From NCBI RefSeq assembly GCF_945952055.1, contig NZ_CAMFHB010000023.1, positions 1-64,000 on the forward strand: a DNA stretch of 64,000 nt, given 5' to 3'. The notes beneath the pieces were generated by a model. That model did no database searches and had not been told where the DNA came from. It saw only the letters and a list, made by a program, of their open reading frames with translations. Each line of letters starts with the position of its first letter. Position 1 is the stretch's first letter. Of the stretch, positions 25,925 through 33,850 are shown in pieces. This DNA comes from an uncultured Alsobacter sp. GTDB taxonomy: Bacteria; Pseudomonadota; Alphaproteobacteria; Rhizobiales; Beijerinckiaceae. The translations under genes were made by a program, and so were the position numbers.

Positions 25925-26338
25925 TCAGGAGGAACGGCGCGGGGCCGCCCCGTCGCCCGGAACGACGGCCTCGCAGACGGGCGGCTCGGAGTTCGTCCCC
26001 CGCCAGCGCCCGTAGCGCCACGGTCTATACCACGCGCTTTGCGCGGGCAACGCGGCCGGGACGAAATCGAGTCCGTGGGTTCCCAAGGGGTTGCAGCGAC
26101 AGATCCGGGCGAATCCCATCCAGCCGCCGGCCCAGAAGCCGTGCCGCAGCATCGCCTCGTCCATGTACTCCGAACAGCTCGGGAGGTGGCGGCACTGACG
26201 CCCGATCAGCGACGAAGCCGTGACCTGATAGACACGCAGGACAAATCTCGCGACCGAAACCCCTGCGTGAGGTTGCAGCGACGCTCGAGCAGAGCCACAT
26301 TTGTGACTGCTTTGAGGGCGATCCGTGTCGTCAGGCAC
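25925..26338 (-). CDS. yidD: YidD-family membrane protein insertion factor
   Basis: The core [34 protein letters not shown] and [17 protein letters not shown] is diagnostic of YidD, a small membrane-associated protein that assists YidC-dependent insertion. No ATG, GTG or TTG lies close to the usual N-terminus. The nearest canonical in-frame start upstream is GTG 26338, which would add about 30 atypical residues. A non-canonical CTG start nearer the core, or a lost start, is possible. The C-terminal tail after FVP is longer than usual. It ends 56 bp before thrS begins on the same strand. Confidence 0.75.
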   Translation of the reverse strand: MPDDTDRPQSSHKCGSARASLQPHAGVSVARFVLRVYQVTASSLIGRQCRHLPSCSEYMDEAMLRHGFWAGGWMGFARICRCNPLGTHGLDFVPAALPAQSAWYRPWRYGRWRGTNSEPPVCEAVVPGDGAAPRRSS

Positions 26339-26435
26339 GTGGTTCGGTCGTCCTGTCGGTTTCGTCGAAGCGGGCCGTTCGGCCAGCGTCTCGTGCGTAC
26401 CCGCTGCGGCGTGGCGGGAGATCATTGGAGCTGGA

Positions 26436-27296
26436 ATGTCGTTCCCATATCGCGTTGCGTCTTCGTTTGCACGGTCCGTCGGTGTTCTGAGTTTCGGGGC
26501 CGCGCTGGTCGGTTCCGCCGGCACCTATGCCGCCGATACCGCACCGCGGACGGCCAAGGTCGCCGAGCAGCCCTATGGCTGGCTCCTCACGATCAAGGGC
26601 AACGTGGTCCTCTCGCCCAACTTCCCGGGCGCCAAGTCCTACGGCTTCATCGCCTATCCGTCGCTGAGCCTGCGCCGCGCCGGCACGCCGGACAACTACA
26701 GCGCGCCGGACGACGGCGTCAGCATCGCCCTCTTCGGCGACAGCCAGTGGGCGATCGGCTTCGTCGGCAAGTACCAGTCGGGCCGCTACCGCGAGAACGA
26801 CCGCCGCCTCTACGGCATCCGTGACGCCAAGTGGGCGCTCGAGCCCGGCCTGTACGGCGAGTTCTGGGCCCTGGCCGACACGCTGCGCGTGCGCGGCGAG
26901 ATGCGCTACGGCATCAACGGCTACAACGGCCTCGTCGGCACCCTCGCCCTCGACTACGTCCAGCGCGTCGGCAAGTTCGTGATCTCGGGCGGCCCGCGCG
27001 TGCAGTTCGCCGGCTCCGAGTACATGGACACCTATTTCGGCGTGACCGGCGTCGACGCCCTGCAGAACCGCAACGTCACGCAGTACAAGGCCGATCCCGG
27101 CGTGAAGTCGGTCGGCGTCGCCGCCGCGGCCACCTACCGGTGGAACGACCAGTGGTCGACGACGGTGCGTGGCGGCTACGACCGCCTGGTCGGCGGTGCG
27201 GCGGACAGCCCGATTGTCCGCAACCTCGGCTCCAAGGACCAGTTCACGCTGGGCGCGAGCGCGAGCTACACCTTCCCGCTCGGCTACGCGCCCTGA
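26436..27296 (+). CDS. MipA/OmpV-family outer membrane protein
   Basis: The 286-residue protein has a signal peptide (1-33, ending near TYAAD) and a beta-barrel-like body with alternating aromatic strands, ending in LGASASYTFPLGYAP with an aromatic-rich last strand. The pattern (VVLSPNFPGAKSYGFIAYPS, then R-Y-R/N-D and later GPRVQFAGSEYMDTYFGV) fits the MipA/OmpV scaffold. Members are outer-membrane barrels with scaffolding or adhesion roles; the function here is not determined. Convergent with the IscU-like gene across a repeat region. Confidence 0.83.
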   Translation: MSFPYRVASSFARSVGVLSFGAALVGSAGTYAADTAPRTAKVAEQPYGWLLTIKGNVVLSPNFPGAKSYGFIAYPSLSLRRAGTPDNYSAPDDGVSIALFGDSQWAIGFVGKYQSGRYRENDRRLYGIRDAKWALEPGLYGEFWALADTLRVRGEMRYGINGYNGLVGTLALDYVQRVGKFVISGGPRVQFAGSEYMDTYFGVTGVDALQNRNVTQYKADPGVKSVGVAAAATYRWNDQWSTTVRGGYDRLVGGAADSPIVRNLGSKDQFTLGASASYTFPLGYAP

Positions 27297-27329
27297 CGGC
27301 GCGTGGCTGATGGGTCCTGCGTTTGAAAC

Positions 27330-27534
27330 GGCCGTGCCGCGGCCTGCTCAGAGCGCATGAGTCTTTCGGCGGTTCAGCCTGCACCTCCCTCTCGGCGCCC
27401 TGGCAGGGCTTGGCCCGGGCAGGACGATGGAGAGGTGGCCGTGCGCTGGAGACGTCAGATGCAACGCCGCACCGGAACCTGATTCACACTCTCTGAGCCG
27501 CCGCAGGCAGCGTGTCGAAGGACGCAGAGTTTCC
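27330..27534. repeat. Diverged C-B-C composite repeat
   Basis: Between two convergent genes lie CGGCCGTGCCGCGGCCTGCTC at the left, a B-like core (GGCAGGGCTTGGCCCGGGCA, about 27401-27425) and a right C element ending GTGTCGAAGGACGCAG. The order is the same as at 23596-23861 but more diverged. No gene is seen. Confidence 0.65.
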
Positions 27535-27540
27535 GCTGCC

Positions 27541-27987
27541 CTACTCCGCGGCTTCCCGTGCCGCCTCGATCTTGCCGATCGCGTCGACCACCGCGTCGAA
27601 GGTGAGCAGGGTTGACGCGTGGCGCGCCTTGAAGTCGCGCACCGGCAGCAGCACCGCGATGTCCGCCCACTTGGGATCGGCCGGCGGATCACCGTTTTCC
27701 TTGAGCATCCGTCGCACGGTCTCGCGCAGCGCGCGCAGTTCGGCGGAGGTCGAGCCCACCACGTGGCGCGCCATGATCGACGACGAGGCCTGGCCGAGAG
27801 CGCAGGCCTTCACGTCGTGGGCGAAGTCCGCGACCGTGTCCCCGTCCATCGCCACGTCGACCGTCACGGTGGAGCCACACAGCTTCGAATGCGCGGTCGC
27901 GCTCGCCTGCGGGTGATCCAGACGTCCCAGCCGCGGGATGTCGGCCGCCAGCTCGAGGATCCGCTTGTTGTAGATGTCGTTCAGCAT
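27541..27987 (-). CDS. IscU/NifU-like iron-sulfur scaffold protein
   Basis: The 148-residue protein has the NifU N-terminal fold: LNDIYNKRILELA opening, C37 in SKLCGSTV and C62 in VKACALGQASSSIMA. The third scaffold Cys seen in IscU/SufU is absent; the region reads RDFKARHASTLLTFDAV. Cluster assembly could use another ligand, or the protein may be a divergent carrier. The start at 27987 gives the family N-terminus. It diverges from folE (163 bp between starts). Confidence 0.85.
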   Translation of the reverse strand: MLNDIYNKRILELAADIPRLGRLDHPQASATAHSKLCGSTVTVDVAMDGDTVADFAHDVKACALGQASSSIMARHVVGSTSAELRALRETVRRMLKENGDPPADPKWADIAVLLPVRDFKARHASTLLTFDAVVDAIGKIEAAREAAE

Positions 27988-28150
27988 GGCCCCAATATAA
28001 GGCCTTCGGACGCCGCTTGCGAGGTCCGCGAAATGATCGGTTGCACCCCCTTCCCGTGAACGTGATGGTGCTGCGTCCAAGCGCCGCGCCTATGGTCCAG
28101 GGCGCGGGGGCAAACGTATCAGACACGTAAATCAAGAGCGGAGGCTCCAC

Positions 28151-28789
28151 ATGGATGCCGTGGTTAAGCCCTTGTCCGCGCGACCGGCCCAGCCGATTGC
28201 CGACAAGTCGACGTTGAAGCGCCCCACGCGCGAGGAGGCTGAGGCGGCAGTTCGCACCCTCATCCGATGGGCCGGTGACGACCCGGAGCGCGAGGGACTG
28301 CTGGACACGCCCAAGCGTGTCGCCAAGGCCTACGACGAACTCTTCAAGGGCTACCGCGAGGACGCCTCCGAGGTTCTGGCGCGCGTGTTCGAGGACGTCG
28401 CCGGATACGACGACATGGTGCTGGTGCGGGACATCCCGTTCTACTCGCACTGCGAGCACCACATGGTGCCGTTCGTCGGCAAGGCCCATATCGGCTACTT
28501 CCCGGCCGAGGGCGTGGTGGGGCTCTCCAAGCTCGCCCGCGTGGTCGACGTGTTCTCCCGCCGCCTGCAGACGCAGGAGACCATGACGGCGCAGATCGTC
28601 GAGGCCATCGACGAGGCGCTGAAGCCGCGGGGCATCGCCGTGATCATCGAGGCCGAGCACATGTGCATGTCCATGCGCGGGGTGCAGAAGCAGGGCTCCT
28701 CGACCATGACCACCCAGTTCACCGGCATCTTCCGGGACGACCCGGCGGAGCAGGTCCGGTTCCTGACCATGGTGCGCGGCCTGCGCTGA
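28151..28789 (+). CDS. folE: GTP cyclohydrolase I
   Basis: This 212-residue enzyme converts GTP to dihydroneopterin triphosphate, the first step of folate synthesis. The zinc site is visible as [11 protein letters not shown] plus the later Cys in EHMCMSMRG. The core from [19 protein letters not shown] to TTQFTGIFR is typical. It starts after GCGGAGG. An intrinsic terminator lies at 28851-28880, between folE and hisI. Confidence 0.97.
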   Translation: MDAVVKPLSARPAQPIADKSTLKRPTREEAEAAVRTLIRWAGDDPEREGLLDTPKRVAKAYDELFKGYREDASEVLARVFEDVAGYDDMVLVRDIPFYSHCEHHMVPFVGKAHIGYFPAEGVVGLSKLARVVDVFSRRLQTQETMTAQIVEAIDEALKPRGIAVIIEAEHMCMSMRGVQKQGSSTMTTQFTGIFRDDPAEQVRFLTMVRGLR

Positions 28790-28850
28790 CACCATGGCCT
28801 GACGGGACGAGCGCGATTCTCTGGCCACCTCCGGAGATCATGCTATGGAA

Positions 28851-28880
28851 CCCCGCCCGCGACATCGCGGGCGGGGTTTT
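28851..28880 (+). terminator. Rho-independent terminator after folE
   Basis: Perfect stem CCCCGCCCGCGA (28851-28862) with TCGCGGGCGGGG (28865-28876), minimal loop, followed by TTTT and CATTT. It lies 61 bases after the folE stop and 19 bases before the hisI start, so hisI either has its own promoter within this short space or depends on read-through. Confidence 0.8.
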
Positions 28881-28899
28881 CATTTGCAGGGAGAGCCGC

Positions 28900-29316
28900 A
28901 TGGTGGCCGCCGCGTTTCCGCCGCCGGGCAGCAAGGCCGAGATCGAGGAAGGCACCGCCTTCACGCCCCGCTTCGACGCCAACGGCCTGATCACCGCCGT
29001 CGCCGTCGAGGCGACGACCGGCGAGGTGCTGATGGTCGCCCACATGAACACTGAAGCGCTCGCCCGCACCCTGGCGACGGGCCAGGCTTGGTACTGGTCG
29101 CGCTCCCGGGGCGAACTCTGGCTGAAGGGCGCGACGTCGGGCCAGATCCAGACCCTCGTCGAGATCCGCACCGACTGCGACCAGGACTGCCTGCTCCTGC
29201 GCGTGACGGTGGCCGGCGACGGCGGCTGCTGCCACACCGGCCGGCGCGCCTGCTTCTATCGCCGGGTCGAGACCGGGGCCGACGGCACGGTGACGCTCGC
29301 CTTCGCGGACCATTGA
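28900..29316 (+). CDS. hisI: Phosphoribosyl-AMP cyclohydrolase
   Basis: The 138-residue enzyme opens the adenine ring of phosphoribosyl-AMP in histidine synthesis. Motifs are [19 protein letters not shown], the metal sites D-C-D-Q-D-C ([11 protein letters not shown]), and [15 protein letters not shown] 28900 is chosen because GCAGGGAGAG lies 5 bases upstream and the resulting length fits the family. The longer frame would run through the folE terminator stem. There is no HisE fusion. Confidence 0.95.
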   Translation: MVAAAFPPPGSKAEIEEGTAFTPRFDANGLITAVAVEATTGEVLMVAHMNTEALARTLATGQAWYWSRSRGELWLKGATSGQIQTLVEIRTDCDQDCLLLRVTVAGDGGCCHTGRRACFYRRVETGADGTVTLAFADH

Positions 29317-29401
29317 CGCGCGGATCGTCTCTTCCGAGGTAACCGATTGTCCGCGGCGCCCGACCGGCTAGAGTGCTGGCCGGCCCTCGCGCGGACCCGC
29401 C

Positions 29402-30364
29402 ATGCTGACTGACCTCCCCACCGATCGCCCCGGCCGCCCTCCCCGCATCGGGCTCGCCCTGGGTGGCGGCGCGGCCCGCGGCTGGGCCCATATCGGCGTC
29501 ATCCGGGCGCTCGAGCGGGCCGGCATCAAGGCCGACGTCATCACCGGCACGTCGATCGGCGCCGTGGTGGGCGGCTGCCACGCCGCCGGCAAGCTCGCCG
29601 AGTTGGAAGACTTCGCCCGCTCGCTGACCAAGAGCCGCGTGCTGTGGCTCATGGATTTCCACATCGGCTCGGGCCTGATCGGCGGAGAACGGCTGAAGAA
29701 GCTCCTCGTGCGCGACGTCGGCGGCCTCGCCATCGAGGACCTGCCGACCCGCTTCGCGGCCGTGGCCACCGAGTTGCGGACAGGCCACGAGATCTGGCTC
29801 ACCCGCGGGCACCTCGTGGAGGCGCTGCAGGCCTCCTATGCCCTGCCGGGCATCTTCGACCCGATCCGGCTCGGCGGCCGCTGGCTGTTCGACGGCGCGC
29901 TCGTGAACCCGATCCCGGTCACGACGGCGCGGGCGATGTCGGCGGACCTGATCATCGCGGTCAACCTCAACCACGATCTCTACGGCCGGGGCGCGGTGAT
30001 CCCGGACCATGGCAGCCTCGCCGAGCCGCCGACCGACGAAATGGCCGAGACGCTGGCCGAGGGGCTGTTCTCCCCCGTGATCGGCGCGGCGCGGTCTATT
30101 GGCCAGCGCATGACGCGCCGCTCCGTGACGGGGCCCGGCCTCGCCTCGGTGATGGTCGACGCCTTCAACATCACGCAGGACCGCATCGCGCGGTCGCGCC
30201 TGGCCGGCGACCCGCCGGACATTCACCTCAAGCCCAAGCTGGGCCGCGTCGGCCTGTTCGACTTCCACCGCGCCGAGGAATGCATCGCGCTGGGCGAGAA
30301 CGCCGTCGCGCATGCCCTCGACGAGATCCAGGCCGCTATGGAATCCCTCACGCAACCCGCGTGA
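29402..30364 (+). CDS. Patatin-like phospholipase (RssA-type)
   Basis: This 320-residue hydrolase has the patatin fold. The oxyanion loop is LALGGGAARGWAHIG (18-32), the nucleophile is Ser51 in GTSIG, and the dyad Asp is D164 in DGALVNP. Layout and length match the RssA/YchK group. It is a predicted lipid acyl hydrolase in the cytoplasm or at the inner membrane. It follows hisI by 85 bp on the same strand and has its own context. Confidence 0.9.
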   Translation: MLTDLPTDRPGRPPRIGLALGGGAARGWAHIGVIRALERAGIKADVITGTSIGAVVGGCHAAGKLAELEDFARSLTKSRVLWLMDFHIGSGLIGGERLKKLLVRDVGGLAIEDLPTRFAAVATELRTGHEIWLTRGHLVEALQASYALPGIFDPIRLGGRWLFDGALVNPIPVTTARAMSADLIIAVNLNHDLYGRGAVIPDHGSLAEPPTDEMAETLAEGLFSPVIGAARSIGQRMTRRSVTGPGLASVMVDAFNITQDRIARSRLAGDPPDIHLKPKLGRVGLFDFHRAEECIALGENAVAHALDEIQAAMESLTQPA

Positions 30365-30479
30365 GCGCGCCAGGCTCCATGGCCGGGCGTGCCCCTCACG
30401 TCGTCCCGAGAGCGTGCGGATCCATCTCCAGCGCGGCTTTGCACCTGGCTGGACCTTCGGGGCCTTCGGGACTGCGCCC

Positions 30480-30908
30480 TCACCCGACGGTGATGTATTC
30501 CTTCAGCGCCTCGGCCTCGTGCTGGAACTCCGCCAGGCGGAACTTGACCACGTCGCCGATGGAGATGATGCCCGCCAGGCGACCGCCCTCCACCACCGGC
30601 ATGTGACGGAAGCGGCCCGACGTCATGTCCTCCATGATGTCGCCGATGAGGCTGTCGGGACCGCAGGTGACGACCTTGCTGGTCATGTAGCGCGAGACCG
30701 GATCGCCCATCACGTGGCTGCCGGCGGCCAGGGCGCGCACGATGTCGCGCTCGGAGAGAATGCCCAGCACCTTGCCATCGGCACCGGCGACGATCACGGC
30801 GCCGATGCGCTTCTCGGCGAGAAGCTGCACGGCGTCGGTCAGCGTCCGGTGCGGCGGAATGGTGACGACGTCTCGCCCCTTCGAGGCGAGGATTAGACCC
30901 ACGGTCAT
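30480..30908 (-). CDS. Two-CBS-domain protein
   Basis: The 142-residue protein consists of a CBS pair: TLTDAVQLLAEKRIGAVIV ... GILSERDIVRAL (first) and LIGDIMEDMTSGRFRHMPVV ... GIISIGDVVKFRL (second). CBS pairs bind adenosyl ligands such as AMP, ATP or NAD and act as energy sensors. There is no attached effector domain, so it should act in trans. GGAGGG before ATG 30908 supports this start; an in-frame ATG 12 bases upstream is possible. The rhomboid gene lies upstream on the same strand. Confidence 0.92.
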   Translation of the reverse strand: MTVGLILASKGRDVVTIPPHRTLTDAVQLLAEKRIGAVIVAGADGKVLGILSERDIVRALAAGSHVMGDPVSRYMTSKVVTCGPDSLIGDIMEDMTSGRFRHMPVVEGGRLAGIISIGDVVKFRLAEFQHEAEALKEYITVG

Positions 30909-31063
30909 GCGTCCCTCCATTGGCGTTGCGGTTGTGGGGGACGATGCGGCGCGCGCCCGTCCCACCCGCGCGCCCTTCCAGGGTCTCCGCTGCGAGGCAG
31001 GCCGTGTGAACGGCGCCCGGGAGATTACAATGCGCCAATCGGCCGTTTGTCGCAACGAGCCCG

Positions 31064-31867
31064 TCAGGCCTGCGGGCCGCGCGGCACCGGATCCAGCAGC
31101 GGGAAGACGAGAAGGCCGGTGAGGAACCCGCCGATGTGGGCCTCCCAGGCGATCGAGGAATCGACCAGGCCGAGGCCGGGCGCGAGCAGGCCCGTCGCGA
31201 TGTTCAGGCCGAACCACACCAGCGCGAAGTTGAGGACGCGCCGGTCGGCGAAGACCGAGCCGAGCCCTAGGGCCGGCAGCCGGTAGGCGAGCGAGTCGTC
31301 CACCCGGAACACGCCCAGCGGGGCGCCCGGCTGGAAGGCGAATCGCATGGCGGCCGCCATGGCGCCGGAGACCGAGGCCGAGGCCCCCACCATGGGGATC
31401 ACCTCGGAGCTGTGGGTCGCGAAATGCGCCAGCGCGCCGCCCACGGCCGTCACGGCGAACAGCACCAGGAAGCGCACGGACCCGAAGCGGCGGGCGACGG
31501 CGGTGCCGAAGGCCACGAACCATACCGAGTTGAGCAGGACATGGGCCCAGCTGCCGTGCAGCAGCGCGTAGGTCACCAGGGTCCAGGGCTTCACCTCGCC
31601 GCGGATCGCGAACTCCTGCGCCAGCGAGGCAGCCAGGCGGTTGGCGTCGCTGGGGTTGGCCAGCACCCTCGCGTTCAGGACCGCTGCGGGATCCATCCCG
31701 AACAGGAGCCCCAGCCGGGCCGGGATGAAGGCGAAGTCGACGAACAGCGTCTCCTCGTCCAGCAGCGAATCGCCGAACCCGTAGATCAGCAGCATCACGG
31801 CGATGAGCCCGATGACGATGCCCGGCACGTTGAAGAGAGGTTCGCGTAGCTTGGGATCCATGCGCAT
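31064..31867 (-). CDS. Rhomboid-family intramembrane serine protease
   Basis: The 267-residue polytopic protein has the rhomboid landmarks HGSWAHVLLNSVWF (104-117), the catalytic Ser163 in GASAS, and His244 in EAHIGGFLTG. The usual GxSG motif reads G161-A-S163-A164. A long loop at about 35-95 is inserted after helix 1. It is predicted to cleave membrane-spanning substrates. ATG 31867 (or 31861) is taken as start. The open frame continues upstream but crosses a terminator-like hairpin at 31961-31995. Confidence 0.88.
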   Translation of the reverse strand: MRMDPKLREPLFNVPGIVIGLIAVMLLIYGFGDSLLDEETLFVDFAFIPARLGLLFGMDPAAVLNARVLANPSDANRLAASLAQEFAIRGEVKPWTLVTYALLHGSWAHVLLNSVWFVAFGTAVARRFGSVRFLVLFAVTAVGGALAHFATHSSEVIPMVGASASVSGAMAAAMRFAFQPGAPLGVFRVDDSLAYRLPALGLGSVFADRRVLNFALVWFGLNIATGLLAPGLGLVDSSIAWEAHIGGFLTGLLVFPLLDPVPRGPQA

Positions 31868-31960
31868 CCGGCCTTGAGCGCGCGGAGTGCGCCGCCTCGC
31901 GGCCACCATGGCCGTGGGCTTCCCCGGTTTCAAGCGTGGAGGTGCCGCATCGCGTGGCCA

Positions 31961-31995
31961 AAAAAAGAGGGGGAGAGCCTCGACTCTCCCCCTTT
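31961..31995 (-). terminator. Intrinsic-terminator-like hairpin, minus strand
   Basis: Stem GGGGGAGAG (31969-31977) pairs with CTCTCCCCC (31984-31992) with a 6-base loop. On the minus strand it is followed by TCTTTTTT; on the plus strand only by TTT. It lies about 100 bases upstream of the rhomboid start with no protein gene ending into it from the right on that strand. It may therefore end a small RNA or act as a leader attenuator. Confidence 0.7.
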
Positions 31996-32268
31996 GGACC
32001 GGGCGTGCGCGGTTGGAGGTCCGCGCCCGAGTTCGACGGTAACCGCACAGGAGCGACGCGGTGCCCGACAGGTCGAGAGCAAGGTCGCAGCGCGTGACTT
32101 CCCTCACAACGGGAACGTCTTCTTAAGGTTACCAAAGTGTTGGCACGCGGACTGCTGACTTTCCTCGGTTGTGACCTTTCCAAGGCTCCACAACGGGAAA
32201 CCGATGTGCCACGCGTACCAGATCAGGACGTTTGTCCCCAAACGGGACAACCGTCCGAGTGAGCCACG
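31996..32268. other. Intergenic region with possible minus-strand small RNA
   Basis: Together with the hairpin at 31961-31995 this makes a 401-bp gap between the rhomboid and PAS_5 genes. It contains no convincing protein gene. On the minus strand the sequence leading into the terminator is GC-rich and could form a transcript of about 100-170 bases. No promoter could be fixed with confidence. Confidence 0.35.
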
Positions 32269-32865
32269 ATGAGACACGCCACCACCTGCGCCCTGTTCGC
32301 CTACTGGGACCAGATCCGAGGCGACCGCCTGGCGCCCGAGCGCTCGGAGATCGAACCCGGCGCGATCCGCACCGCCCTCGCCGACACGTTCATGCTCGAC
32401 GTGGAGGCCGACGGCAGTCACCCGTTCCGCCTGGCGGGGACGCGCGTCTGCGCCCTGTTCGGCCGCGAGCTCAAGGACACGCCCTTCTCGCTCCTGTGGC
32501 GCAGTCCCGCCAATGCGGTGGGCGCCGAGGGGGCGGCCCTCGTGCGCGTGGTCTGCGACGAGGCTCGCCCGGCGGTGGCGGGGGTCGTCGGACAGACCGA
32601 GGACGGCGAGCAGATCGAGCTCGAGCTCCTGCTCCTCCCCCTGCGGCATCGGGGACGAACCCACGCAAGGGTGCTCGGCTGCCTGTCCGCGGCGACGCTG
32701 CCGCCATGGTTCGGCCTGACGCCGCTGCAGTCCCTGCACCTCGTCAGCATGCGAATCGTCCGCGGAACGCCGCGGGTCGCCCAGCAGCCCGTCCAGCAGG
32801 GCCCCACGGTGGTGGGAAGCCGACGCGGGCACCTGCGGGTGTTCGAGGGAGGCCTGACGACTTAA
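32269..32865 (+). CDS. PAS_5-family (DUF1488/PAS-like) protein
   Basis: The 198-residue protein has the pattern YWDQIRGDRLAPERSEIEPGAIRTAL ... FRLAGTRVCALFGRELKDTPF, matching the PAS_5 family, an alphaproteobacterial PAS-like fold of unknown ligand. There is no kinase, cyclase or DNA-binding part. It is followed after 116 bp by a tandem-PilZ gene on the same strand. A common pairing of the two suggests envelope or cell-cycle regulation, but this is inference. Confidence 0.78.
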   Translation: MRHATTCALFAYWDQIRGDRLAPERSEIEPGAIRTALADTFMLDVEADGSHPFRLAGTRVCALFGRELKDTPFSLLWRSPANAVGAEGAALVRVVCDEARPAVAGVVGQTEDGEQIELELLLLPLRHRGRTHARVLGCLSAATLPPWFGLTPLQSLHLVSMRIVRGTPRVAQQPVQQGPTVVGSRRGHLRVFEGGLTT

Positions 32866-32981
32866 CGCCGTGCAACGCGGCTGGGTAGAAATAAGTCAAA
32901 CGCGTTGACGCACGATAAAGGGGTGTTAACCACTGTGGCCGATCCTGCGGAGACCCTTCCGCTCTCTCGTCCGGCCATGGA

Positions 32982-33587
32982 ATGACCCAGGCACTCAAGC
33001 TGCGCGCCAGACCGCTCGAACGACGCCGCCACCAGCGGGTGAAAGTGGTCGTCCTCGGCCGGTTTATGTTGGAGAACCGCGAGGAATATCCCTGCCAGAC
33101 GATCAACATGTCGCCGGGCGGCATCGCGGTCATGGCCCCGATCAAGGGTCGCATCGGCGAGCGGATCGTGATGTACCTGGAGCACCTCGGGCGTCTCGAG
33201 GGCATCGTGGTGCGCCATCTGGAGCTCGGTTTCGCGGCCACCATCGTCGCCACCAAGCGCAAGCAGGACAAACTCGCCAACCAGCTCACCTGGCTCGCCA
33301 ACCGCCATGAGCTGGGCCTGCCGGAGGACCGCCGTCACGAGCGCATCACGCCGCGGCAGGTCAACGTGCTCATCCGCCTCGCCAACGGGCGCGAGGGCGC
33401 CGGCCGCATCATCGACCTGTCGATGTCGGGTGTCGCCATCACGACGAACTTCGCCGTTCCGCCTGGCACGGCCGTGACGATCGGCTCGACCCCGGCCCGC
33501 GTGGTGCGCCAGTTCGGCACCGGCATCGCCGTCGAGTTCGTCCGGCCCATTCCGGAAGACCTGTTCGACGAGGACCTCCAGCTCTGA
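32982..33587 (+). CDS. Tandem PilZ-domain protein
   Basis: The 201-residue protein contains two PilZ-like units. The first starts ERRRHQRVKVVVLGRF and has TINMSPGGIAV; the second starts DRRHERITPRQVNVLI and has IIDLSMSGVAIT. Both keep an R-rich start and the (D/N)-x-S-x-x-G element used to bind cyclic di-GMP. It is probably a c-di-GMP effector acting by protein contact. A GGDEF-EAL enzyme is encoded at 59169, but no direct link is shown. Confidence 0.88.
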   Translation: MTQALKLRARPLERRRHQRVKVVVLGRFMLENREEYPCQTINMSPGGIAVMAPIKGRIGERIVMYLEHLGRLEGIVVRHLELGFAATIVATKRKQDKLANQLTWLANRHELGLPEDRRHERITPRQVNVLIRLANGREGAGRIIDLSMSGVAITTNFAVPPGTAVTIGSTPARVVRQFGTGIAVEFVRPIPEDLFDEDLQL

Positions 33588-33793
33588 GCCTGGCGCGAAG
33601 GGCACTGCCCCTTCGCCGGCCGGCCTTGCGCAGGCGACCGGGCGCCCGGCCGCGTCGCCGTTCGGTCGCATTCGAGCTGTCCCGCTGAGCGCGCGGCAAC
33701 CGGTTCGCCCGGATGATGCCCAGCGTCACCCGCGCCCCGCGGAGGACCCGCGGTTCCGGTCCCGTCCCCATCCGTCCCACGACCGGCATCGCC

Positions 33794-33828
33794 GAGCCGG
33801 CTCCCCGCCCCGAGGAGCCGGCTCTTTA
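33794..33828 (+). terminator. Strong hairpin terminator between PilZ gene and convergent regulator
   Basis: GAGCCGGCTCC (33794-33804) pairs perfectly with GGAGCCGGCTC (33814-33824), loop of 9 bases, followed by TTTA on the plus strand. It lies 27 bases beyond the stop of the minus-strand regulator and 207 bases beyond the PilZ gene, so it may stop transcription from both sides although the T-run favours the plus direction. Confidence 0.65.
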
Positions 33829-33850
33829 CGTTTCAGGAGCCGGGACCACC

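Noticed and set aside
32111-32140. GGAAC with a downstream GTT as an EcfG-type stress promoter
   Set aside because: The spacing between the two elements does not fit the 16-17 bases expected.
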